Origin: Pseudomonadota bacterium
GTDB lineage: Bacteria > Desulfobacterota > JADFVX01
DNA: 9,275 nt
Assembly: GCA_015222755.1 (NCBI GenBank)
Contig: JADFVX010000067.1
Location: 1 to 9,275 of the forward strand
Direction: 5' to 3'
Shown here: positions 1-5,404 of the stretch, piece by piece
How positions within the stretch are numbered: the stretch's first letter is position 1
Layout of the letters: every line of letters begins with the position of its first letter
Translations under genes and position numbers: made by a program
The notes under the pieces: generated by a model
Told to the model about the DNA's origin: nothing
The model's database searches: none
Seen by the model: only the letters and a program-made list of their open reading frames with translations

Positions 1-136
1 GCTAGAATTTACCGGAACAGAAGGGAAGTGAACATAAAATACAGAATCAATAGAATCGCAAAAAATGCTTGATTATAAAGGTGAAAAGGGGAAGCCGACC
101 TAATTTCAAGCACTTATGGTTTTTAGTTGTTTTACT
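1..136. other. Non-coding or element-end DNA left of the tRNA fragment
   Basis: No convincing gene lies here. Two short reading frames enter from the left edge and stop within about 25 codons, so the 3' end of a truncated gene cannot be excluded. The stretch just before the tRNA homology is T-rich and unlike any tRNA 5' half. Given the tRNA-Glu 3' half that follows, this is best read as the right end of an integrated element lying mostly outside the window. That is an inference; no integrase or arm-type repeats are visible. Confidence 0.4.
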
Positions 137-180
137 CTTTCACGGCGGCGACCGGGGTTCAAATCCCCGTGGGGACGCCA
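137..180 (+). tRNA. tRNA-Glu(UUC) 3' half only (probable att scar)
   Basis: The segment folds as the 3' part of a tRNA. It has an anticodon loop CTTTCAC with anticodon TTC at 139-141, then the 3' strand of the anticodon stem (GGCGG, 144-148) and a 4-nt variable loop (149-152). A perfect T arm follows (CGGGG / TTCAAAT / CCCCG, 153-169), then the acceptor 3' strand TGGGGAC (170-176), discriminator G and an encoded CCA (178-180). The expected 5' acceptor GTCCCCA, D arm and 5' anticodon stem CCGCC do not occur in the 136 bases upstream. It cannot make a functional tRNA by itself. A break at the anticodon loop is typical of tyrosine-recombinase integration into tRNA genes, where a 3' copy remains at the distal end of the element. 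The other end, with an intact tRNA-Glu, would be to the left. Confidence 0.8.
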
Positions 181-193
181 TTAAATCAAGAGA

Positions 194-219
194 AAACTAG
201 GGACACTTCCCGTATTTAT
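194..219 (+). repeat. Left inverted REP-like repeat of the RAYT unit
   Basis: Pairs with 922-947 in inverted orientation. Positions 199-219 match perfectly over 21 bp, and 194-197 match after a single T/C difference at 198. It contains the 4-bp-stem hairpin GGGA-CACT-TCCC (200-211). The transposase promoter -35 box begins immediately inside it, at 220. Confidence 0.85.
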
Positions 220-247
220 TTGACAAGTCTTTTTATGCTGCTACACT
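220..247 (+). promoter_or_regulatory. Probable promoter of the RAYT gene, giving a near-leaderless mRNA
   Basis: A perfect TTGACA -35 box (220-225), a 16-bp spacer and a TACACT -10 box (242-247, 4 of 6 consensus). Transcription would begin about 6-8 bases later, at or next to the ATG at 254. No Shine-Dalgarno sequence precedes that ATG, so the message would be leaderless or nearly so, which fits low expression. Confidence 0.5.
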
Positions 248-253
248 TCATTC

Positions 254-925
254 ATGCCAAGAATAGCAAGAATTTGCGCAGTTAATCATCCTCACCATGT
301 CACACAAAGAGGCAACAATAAGACAGATGTTTTCTTTGATGATGAAGACAGACAATTTTATCTGGGTACACTAAAGCAATACAGCCGGAAATGGTCTCTT
401 GATATATGGGCCTACTGTTTAATGACTAACCATGTACATATTCTGGCCGTTCCCCGAAGTGATGATTCTCTTTCTAAGGGTGTGGGACGAACTAACCTCG
501 TTTATACGCAGTATATCAACCGCAAATATGGAAGGGGCGGCCGTTTGTGGCAGAATAGATTTTTCTCTACAATCGTAGATAGAGAGAATTATCTTTGGGC
601 AGTAGCAAGATATATAGAGAACAATCCTGTGCGTGCAGGGCTGGTTCAGACGGCTGATGACTATCGATGGTCAAGTTGCCCTGCACATGTTTCAGAGATC
701 GCCGATGGCCTGCTTGCTGGTAGCAGATGGTTAAGCGCCGATGAGAGAAAGTCATACAGGGAGTTTTTGATGGATGGCAGCGGGGGCGAAGAGAATATCA
801 TTCGCAAAGCAACTTCAGCGGGGCGCCCTCTTGGAGGGCTTGAATTTGTAGAAAAAATTGGTAGAGTCGTTGGACGTGATTTGGTGCCAATGAAACCTGG
901 CAGGCCAAGGAAAGAAAGCGGATAA
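254..925 (+). CDS. REP-associated tyrosine transposase (RAYT, Y1/IS200-like)
   Basis: A 223-residue protein of the Transposase_17 (Y1_Tnp) superfamily. These are HUH single-strand endonucleases that cut at hairpin ends and form a 5'-phosphotyrosine link. The metal-binding HUH-type motif is H60-V-H62 inside MTNHVHIL. The likely catalytic tyrosine is Y120 in RYIENNPVRAGL, about 60 residues later as in TnpA of IS200/IS605. Other family signatures are QRGNN (18-22), YTQYINRKYGRGGRLWQNRF (84-103), YRWSS (137-141), and the RAYT tail GRPLGG (190-195) with GRPRK (216-220). The length is normal and there is no frameshift, so it appears intact. The stop codon TAA (923-925) lies inside the right inverted repeat, so gene and end are physically merged. 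A lone RAYT usually mobilises or maintains REP sequences; that role here is inferred. Confidence 0.9.
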   Translation: MPRIARICAVNHPHHVTQRGNNKTDVFFDDEDRQFYLGTLKQYSRKWSLDIWAYCLMTNHVHILAVPRSDDSLSKGVGRTNLVYTQYINRKYGRGGRLWQNRFFSTIVDRENYLWAVARYIENNPVRAGLVQTADDYRWSSCPAHVSEIADGLLAGSRWLSADERKSYREFLMDGSGGEENIIRKATSAGRPLGGLEFVEKIGRVVGRDLVPMKPGRPRKESG

Positions 926-947
926 ATACGGGAAGTGTCCCTGGTTT
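922..947 (-). repeat. Right inverted REP-like repeat of the RAYT unit
   Basis: Inverted copy of 194-219, with one mismatch in 26 (opposite 198). It includes the transposase stop codon (923-925), and its outer edge adjoins the dut remnant that begins at about 948. The same small GGGA/TCCC hairpin is present. Confidence 0.85.
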
Positions 948-1028
948 AAAAAGGTGGAATATGGTGAGGTGGTCTCTCACGATGACACTGGAAGAGGTGA
1001 GGGCGGTTTCGGCCACACGGGACGCTAG
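948..1028 (+). pseudogene. dut: dUTPase (dut) C-terminal remnant, 5' part lost at the RAYT unit
   Basis: Reading from 948 to the TAG at 1026-1028 gives 26 codons ending DDTGRGEGGFGHTGR. RGEGGFGHTG is motif V of homotrimeric dUTP diphosphatase, the glycine-rich arm that closes over the nucleotide of the neighbouring subunit (E. coli ends with a very similar RGEGGFGHSG). The preceding residues, KKVEYGEVVSHDDTG, fit the strand before this motif. Motifs I-IV, about 120 residues, are missing. The frame is interrupted by the RAYT inverted repeat, is not in frame with the transposase, and no dUTPase sequence occurs left of the RAYT unit. The gene stops directly against the convergent downstream gene, a normal tail-to-tail arrangement, so this is probably its native locus. 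dUTPase hydrolyses dUTP to dUMP and PPi, so a second copy or another house-cleaning enzyme would be needed. Confidence 0.8.
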
Positions 1029-1640
1029 CTATTCCTCTATCCAGCTATAATCCCCTGCCCCTTTTCTTAGGATCTCAGGTGCCTTTCCTGTCAGGTCTAT
1101 AACTGTAGATGGCTCGCCTGAAAGTTTACCGCCATCAATTACTGCATCCAGTTGTTTTCCCATAAGTCTTTCTATATCAAAAGGGTCTGATATGACATCT
1201 TCGCCGGAGAAGTTGGCGCTTGTTGTTATTAAAGGATGGCCCAGTTCTTTTACTATGGATAGTACAATTGCGTTGTCAGGCACCCTGATCCCCACGGTCT
1301 TTCTTTTGGGCATAAGCATTCTCGGCACCTCGCTGGATGCGTCCAGGATAAAGGTATAGGGGCCGGGGAGCAGGCGCTTCATGATACGGTAGGCATAATT
1401 AGGCACCTTGGCGAACTGGCTTATATGGCTGAGATCAGAGCAGATGAAGCTTAGAGGCTTGTTCTTATCCCGTCCCTTTAGCTGCTGGATTTTATCCAGG
1501 CCTTTCTTGCTGAATATATCACAGCCTATGCCGTAGATAGTATCGGTGGGGTATGCGACTATTCCGCCCCTTTCAAGTAGTTTGACTATTTCCAAAATAC
1601 GTTTGCGCTGGGGATTGTAGGGGTTTATTTCAGTAAGCAT
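1029..1640 (-). CDS. YciO/YrdC/Sua5-family protein (putative L-threonylcarbamoyladenylate synthase)
   Basis: A 203-residue single-domain member of the Sua5/YciO/YrdC family. YrdC/TsaC members condense L-threonine, bicarbonate and ATP into threonylcarbamoyl-AMP for t6A37 in tRNAs reading ANN codons, in the cytosol. Motifs seen: YPTDTIYGIGCD (30-41), KGRDKNKPLSFI (55-66), LPGPYTFIL (91-99), VGIRVP (116-121), TTSANFSG (139-146), GEPSTVIDL (165-173) and RKGAG (192-196). No C-terminal Sua5 domain is present. The middle (LS.IS.FA.V.N.A.R.MK, PKRKTVGIRVP) reads more like the YciO branch than YrdC, so the exact activity is uncertain. The ATG at 1640 has no strong Shine-Dalgarno. It lies 44 bp downstream of sdhE on the same strand and may be the last gene of that transcript. 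Its stop abuts the stop of the convergent dut remnant. Confidence 0.85.
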   Translation of the reverse strand: MLTEINPYNPQRKRILEIVKLLERGGIVAYPTDTIYGIGCDIFSKKGLDKIQQLKGRDKNKPLSFICSDLSHISQFAKVPNYAYRIMKRLLPGPYTFILDASSEVPRMLMPKRKTVGIRVPDNAIVLSIVKELGHPLITTSANFSGEDVISDPFDIERLMGKQLDAVIDGGKLSGEPSTVIDLTGKAPEILRKGAGDYSWIEE

Positions 1641-1660
1641 CTTATATCACAGGGAAAGAC

Positions 1661-1681
1661 TTGATAGTAACAATCTATCAA
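1661..1681 (-). other. AT-rich hairpin between sdhE and the Sua5-family gene
   Basis: A perfect 7-bp inverted repeat, TTGATAG / CTATCAA, with a 7-nt loop, in the 44-bp gap. On the transcribed minus strand it is not followed by a U-run, so it is unlikely to be an intrinsic terminator. It could be an mRNA-processing or stability hairpin, or chance. Confidence 0.3.
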
Positions 1682-1684
1682 TAT

Positions 1685-2572
1685 CTATACCCGGCTTTCC
1701 TCCATAACTGCTGATATTACCTTGTGAGGTGACACAAGGTGTTTTTTAAAACTCAGGCTGTCTATGTCTGCCCCAAGGGCAAGTGCAACAAGCTGCGAGA
1801 GGTAGAAGATGGGCATCTGTGTCTTGCGCTGGAATAGCTTTTCGGCTTCACCCTGGTAGACGTCCAGCGATATCTCGCATAAGGGGCAGGGCGTGACCAT
1901 ACAGTCGGCGCTTTTGTCCTTTGCCTCTTGAATCCTTTTTCCTGCAGCCTTGAGAGAGGCCCTTTCATTTACAAGCAGTGTATGGAAACCGCAGCATCGG
2001 GTCTTGCCTCGGTAATCTACGGTATTTGCTCCCAGTGCCTTCATGACCATGTCCAGTGACTTTGGCGCTCTGGGGTCTTCATAACCCAGGATCTCGCCAG
2101 GTCTCAATGTGTGACAGCCGTAAAAAGATGCTATGCTAAGCATGTTTAATGGGCGCTTGACCATTTTTCTAAGCTTTTCTACGCCGTAGTCACGCTCCAG
2201 TACCCATAGGAGATGGGTGATCTCTACCTTGCCGCTGTAGTGCATGCCTACCTCTTTCAATACTTCATTGGTGCGCGCAAGCAGATCAGGATCGTTTTTC
2301 AGGTCGTGATTGATCTTTGCCATAGTCTGCAGGCAAGTGCTGCAAGAGGTTAGTATGTTGACCCCCATTCCTTCTGCGATGGCAAAAATACGGGCATTTA
2401 TGGTGACGGCAAGTTCTTTATTAGCCTCATTGAGGCATCCTGCCCCGCAGCATGTGGCATTTTTCATGTCCAGCAGTTCGATGCCCAGCGTGTTGGCCAC
2501 AATCCTTGTCGTCTCGTCAGCTTCTTTCAGGATGGCCTCTGCGGCGCATCCGGGATAGTAGGCATATTTCAT
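1685..2572 (-). CDS. sdhE: Succinate dehydrogenase/fumarate reductase subunit SdhE (CCG-domain, HdrB-like)
   Basis: A 295-residue cysteine-rich protein with two CCG modules, as in HdrB of heterodisulfide reductase and in SdhE/MfrE of class E succinate dehydrogenases and 8-methylmenaquinol:fumarate reductases. Module 1 has C9, C41-C42-G and C77-STC-80. Module 2 has C153, C193-C194-G and C229-PL-C232. Such modules bind non-cubane [4Fe-4S] clusters and pass electrons between SdhB and the quinone pool. No transmembrane helix is visible, so the subunit would bind the inner membrane peripherally. The start ATG overlaps the sdhB stop (ATGA), implying translational coupling, with a GGGGG Shine-Dalgarno-like run upstream. 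There is no sdhC/sdhD or cytochrome b gene in the window. A glycolate oxidase or lactate utilisation Fe-S subunit is the main alternative, but the sdhAB context argues against it. Confidence 0.9.
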   Translation of the reverse strand: MKYAYYPGCAAEAILKEADETTRIVANTLGIELLDMKNATCCGAGCLNEANKELAVTINARIFAIAEGMGVNILTSCSTCLQTMAKINHDLKNDPDLLARTNEVLKEVGMHYSGKVEITHLLWVLERDYGVEKLRKMVKRPLNMLSIASFYGCHTLRPGEILGYEDPRAPKSLDMVMKALGANTVDYRGKTRCCGFHTLLVNERASLKAAGKRIQEAKDKSADCMVTPCPLCEISLDVYQGEAEKLFQRKTQMPIFYLSQLVALALGADIDSLSFKKHLVSPHKVISAVMEESRV

Positions 2573-3507
2573 TCTTCTACCCCCATGATCTTGTATATCT
2601 TCTTTACATCCTCTATCCCCTCAATATCTTTGAGTATGGGGAAGGGGACCTTTCCTTTCATCTGCATCCTCAGCGCCATTGGTATCATTCCCAGAGACCT
2701 AAGCACACCAACGGTTTTTAGAGGCATAGTCGTTTCGTTCAGTTTTCCATGGTTTTTAATGTCCGCCTGGAAGGCCATGACGTGGCGCACACCTTTGTTG
2801 TCAGTGATACCAGCCTTTACGGCCTCTTCACGAAGTTTTATTATCTGATCCATTGGGCGTACCTCCTTGGGACAACGGTCTATACAGAGGTTGCAGCGTG
2901 TGCAGTCCCACATGTTGCCGTCTTCGCTTAAAAGCTCCAGGCGCTCCTGCTGTAGAGAATCCCTTGTGTCGCCTGCAAAACGCCAGCCTTTAGCAAGCGC
3001 TGCAGGGCCCATGAAGTTGTCATCTGTTTCCCTTATGGTGCAGTCGCCAAAGCAGGAGCCGCACATAATACAGTTCGCCGACTCGTCAATCAGTTGAGCC
3101 TCCTCCTGTGTCACTACGTTTTCTCTCTCACCTTCTTCCTTCGGCTCGATCCATGGCATTGTCTTTTCTATTTCGTGCCAGAAGGGGTGGAAGTTTACTA
3201 CCAGGTCCTTGATTACCGGCATATTACCCAGTGGTTCTATATGTATGTCCTTTTCTCCCCAGTTGACTGTTGAAAGCTGGGTGTGGCAGGCGAGAATGGC
3301 GACACCATTGACGGTGACGGCGCATGAACCGCATACCGCGCTCCCGCAAGACCTCCTGAATGTGAGCGAGCCGTCATGCTCCTCCTTGATGCTTAAGAGC
3401 ACCTCCAGAACGGTGGCATTCTGGGCTATGTCAACATTGTAGGCCTGCAGGTAGGAATCCTCTGCTGATTCAGGGTCAAAGCGTTTTATTATGATTTTTT
3501 TTCTCAT
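2569..3507 (-). CDS. sdhB: Succinate dehydrogenase/fumarate reductase iron-sulfur subunit SdhB
   Basis: A 312-residue electron-transfer subunit linking the flavin of SdhA to SdhE. The N-terminal plant-type ferredoxin domain holds a [2Fe-2S] motif (C54, C59, C62, C74 in CGSAVCGSC...C). The helical C-terminal domain has CIMCGSCFGDC (C146, C149, C152, C156) and CTRCNLCIDRC (C202, C205, C208, C212). The last motif is a full CxxCxxCxxxC, where classical SdhB has only three cysteines for a [3Fe-4S] centre. A second [4Fe-4S] cluster is therefore expected, as described for SdhE-type enzymes. The tail after residue 225 is longer than in E. coli FrdB/SdhB. I place the start at the ATG at 3507, preceded by AGGA at 4 nt. 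A TTG at 3522, which overlaps the sdhA stop, is possible but less likely. Confidence 0.93.
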   Translation of the reverse strand: MRKKIIIKRFDPESAEDSYLQAYNVDIAQNATVLEVLLSIKEEHDGSLTFRRSCGSAVCGSCAVTVNGVAILACHTQLSTVNWGEKDIHIEPLGNMPVIKDLVVNFHPFWHEIEKTMPWIEPKEEGERENVVTQEEAQLIDESANCIMCGSCFGDCTIRETDDNFMGPAALAKGWRFAGDTRDSLQQERLELLSEDGNMWDCTRCNLCIDRCPKEVRPMDQIIKLREEAVKAGITDNKGVRHVMAFQADIKNHGKLNETTMPLKTVGVLRSLGMIPMALRMQMKGKVPFPILKDIEGIEDVKKIYKIMGVEE

Positions 3508-3518
3508 AGTTTCCTGGC

Positions 3519-5198
3519 TCAATATTTTCTTTCTGTAGGTTCATATCTGGTGAAGGATACTTCGCTGTAGCTGAGTTTTATATCTGCTTTATCCTTTGTT
3601 GCGACTGTGTGCTTCATCCATTTTTCATCATCCCGCTTTGGAAACTCATCCCTGGTATGAGCACCACGGCTCTCCTGTCTTGCGAGGGCCCCTTCAACAA
3701 TCACTCCAGCCAGTTCGAGGAGGTTTTCAACCTCAAGCGCCTCAACCAGGTCTGTGTTGAATACCTTGCCAAGATCCTGTATGTAGGCATCTTTATAGCG
3801 AGCCTTAAGTTCGTCTATCTTTGTCTTAGCCAGTGTCAGTTTGTCTTTGTGGCGGTACACACCAACATTGAGTATCATCTCTTTTTGCAACTCTGTCCTG
3901 ATCTTTGCATAGGACTCGCCTTCAAGGCGGTTGTGAAGGAGGCCTATATCGAATGCTATGTCCTGCAGGGCCTCATCCACCCAGTCTGCAAGGTCCGCAG
4001 TAGATGCGTAAGCTGCCGAGGATGCTCCTACGCGCCTGCCGAATACCACCGCCTCCAGCAGCGAGTTCCCGCCAAGCCTGTTTGCTCCGTGAACGCTGAC
4101 GCACGAACACTCTCCTGCGGCAAAAAGCCCCTTGATGTTGGTCTTTCCGTTTACATCCACCTTGATGCCGCCCATGGAGTAGTGGGCACCTGGGCGTACC
4201 GGGATAGGCACATCTATTGGATCTGCCCCTTCGAACTTGAGGCTCAAGTCTCTGATCTGGGGCAGCTTTTTCAGTATTTTTTCACGCCCAAGGTGCCTTA
4301 TGTCGAGGTGTATGCAGCCATCAATCCCCCTTCCCTCATCTATCTCTGTTTGTTCTGCTCTGGATACAACATCACGGCTGGCCAGCTCCATTGCGTTAGG
4401 GGCATACTTTTTCATGAAACGCTCTCCTTCCGAGTTAAGGAGGTAGCCTCCTTCCCCCCTTGCCGCCTCTGAAATCAGGAGCCCTGTACTTTTCAGTGTT
4501 GTAGGGTGGAACTGTACAAATTCCATATCCATAAGCTCGGCACCTGCCCTGAATGCAAGGGCCATTCCGTCACCTGTATTGGCATGGGCATTGGTGGAGT
4601 TGTAGAACACCCTTCCATATCCACCAGTGGCAAGCATAACGGCCTTTGCCCTTATGCGATGCAGTTTTCCGCTTAAGAGGTGTATGGCTATCAGCCCGCA
4701 TACAGTCCCGTTTTCAACGACAAGTTTGACAACGTGCCACTCCTCGTAGACCATGACCCCGCGCTTCATCAGCTGCTCATAGAGGACGTGCAGCATGGCA
4801 TGTCCCGTCCTGTCTGCCGCGTAGCAGGCTCTCGAACTTCCGGCACCGCCAAAGGGGCGCTGCGCTATGCGTCCCTTTTCATCTCTTGAAAAATTTGCCC
4901 CCATGCGCTCCAGTTCATAGATGTTAGATGGGGCCTCGCTGCACATGATTTCAATGGCCTTCTGGTCGCCAAGGTAGTCGCCTCCCTTAACCGTATCAAA
5001 GGTGTGACTTTCCACAGAGTCTTCATCGGCATTGCCGAGGGCTGCATTTATACCCCCCTGTGCCGCGCCTGAGTGGCTTCTAACAGGATGTAGCTTGCTT
5101 ATGATGGCTACATTGAGCCCTTCATTTTTGCTAGCTTCTATTGCTGATCTCATGCCAGCCAGTCCTGCACCGACTATAAGTAGATCGTGGGTTACCAT
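3519..5198 (-). CDS. sdhA: Succinate dehydrogenase/fumarate reductase flavoprotein subunit SdhA
   Basis: A 559-residue catalytic subunit interconverting succinate and fumarate. The dinucleotide-binding loop GAGLAG is at 10-15. RSHSGAAQGG (40-49) carries H42, the histidine that binds FAD covalently in this family. The capping and active-site regions include QFHPTT (229-234), RGEGGYLLN (247-255), RDVV (275-278, candidate proton-shuttling arginine), GAHYSMGGI (337-345) and SVHGANRLGGNSLLE (368-382). No key residue appears missing. The start is taken as the ATG at 5198: GAGG lies 6 nt before it and MVTHDLLIVGAGLAG is a normal family N-terminus. An in-frame TTG at 5249 would add 17 residues but has no Shine-Dalgarno and coincides with the putative -35 box. 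It is the first gene of sdhA-sdhB-sdhE. Physiological direction (oxidation or fumarate respiration) cannot be read from the sequence. Confidence 0.95.
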   Translation of the reverse strand: MVTHDLLIVGAGLAGMRSAIEASKNEGLNVAIISKLHPVRSHSGAAQGGINAALGNADEDSVESHTFDTVKGGDYLGDQKAIEIMCSEAPSNIYELERMGANFSRDEKGRIAQRPFGGAGSSRACYAADRTGHAMLHVLYEQLMKRGVMVYEEWHVVKLVVENGTVCGLIAIHLLSGKLHRIRAKAVMLATGGYGRVFYNSTNAHANTGDGMALAFRAGAELMDMEFVQFHPTTLKSTGLLISEAARGEGGYLLNSEGERFMKKYAPNAMELASRDVVSRAEQTEIDEGRGIDGCIHLDIRHLGREKILKKLPQIRDLSLKFEGADPIDVPIPVRPGAHYSMGGIKVDVNGKTNIKGLFAAGECSCVSVHGANRLGGNSLLEAVVFGRRVGASSAAYASTADLADWVDEALQDIAFDIGLLHNRLEGESYAKIRTELQKEMILNVGVYRHKDKLTLAKTKIDELKARYKDAYIQDLGKVFNTDLVEALEVENLLELAGVIVEGALARQESRGAHTRDEFPKRDDEKWMKHTVATKDKADIKLSYSEVSFTRYEPTERKY

Positions 5199-5226
5199 CT
5201 GTTGCCTCGCTGGATAGATTTGTTTT

Positions 5227-5254
5227 AGTTTATCAGTCTCTATTGCCAAGTCAA
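5227..5254 (-). promoter_or_regulatory. Putative promoter of the sdhABE operon
   Basis: On the minus strand, TTGACT (-35, 5249-5254) is followed by a 16-bp spacer and TAAACT (-10, 5227-5232, 4 of 6 consensus). The start would fall near 5220, giving a 5' leader of about 22 nt that includes the GAGG before the sdhA ATG at 5198. It sits in the AT-rich divergent region between sdhA and pcm (5199-5404), in which I found no other clear site. Confidence 0.45.
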
Positions 5255-5404
5255 GAAATTAGTAGCTTTTATAAGCCTCTCCTTCTCAAAAATAGAATAT
5301 CTGAATTAGAAGTTCGCAATATGTTCAAAAATATGATTAAATTATCTAATAGATGTAAATACAGTGATTTATTATTGCGGGAGAATTGCAGCATTGGACT
5401 TGAT

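Larger units (their letters stand above)
194..947 (+). mobile_element. RAYT unit: Y1 transposase gene between inverted REP-like ends
   Basis: A 754-bp unit consists of one transposase gene bounded by two inverted copies of a 26-bp sequence (25 of 26 matches). Each copy contains a small internal hairpin, GGGA-CACT-TCCC, the sort of subterminal structure recognised by IS200/IS605-like and REP-associated tyrosine transposases. No target-site duplication is evident, as expected for single-strand Y1 transposition. The unit lies between a tRNA-Glu 3' fragment and a truncated dut gene, so it sits at a rearrangement junction. Whether the unit is itself mobile or a domesticated RAYT-REP pair cannot be told from a single copy. 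Confidence 0.7.

Noticed and set aside
23..30. GGGAAGTG left of the tRNA, identical to part of the REP-like repeat
   Set aside because: Eight bases with no match on either side; expected by chance and not a third repeat copy.
120..145. tRNA-Glu split by a group I intron in the anticodon loop, with the 5' exon left of the window
   Set aside because: The bases before the loop do not end in the G expected at a group I intron 3' end and show no intron-core structure. An integration scar explains the break more simply, although the upstream sequence is needed to be certain.
120..180. 3' end of tmRNA (ssrA)
   Set aside because: The acceptor 3' strand TGGGGAC with discriminator G does not match usual tmRNA ends. 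The anticodon loop CTTTCAC and GGCGG stem strand fit tRNA-Glu.
960..1049. A 29-codon plus-strand ORF starting at the ATG at 961 with GGTGG upstream
   Set aside because: It lies in a different frame from the clear dUTPase motif and runs into the convergent gene, so it is a shadow of the dut remnant.
1661..1681. Intrinsic terminator between sdhE and the Sua5-family gene
   Set aside because: The hairpin is AT-rich and no U-tract follows on the transcribed strand, so it is listed only as a hairpin.
3609..4472. 287-codon plus-strand ORF opposite sdhA
   Set aside because: It lies wholly antisense to a well-conserved flavoprotein gene and its translation shows no recognisable domain.
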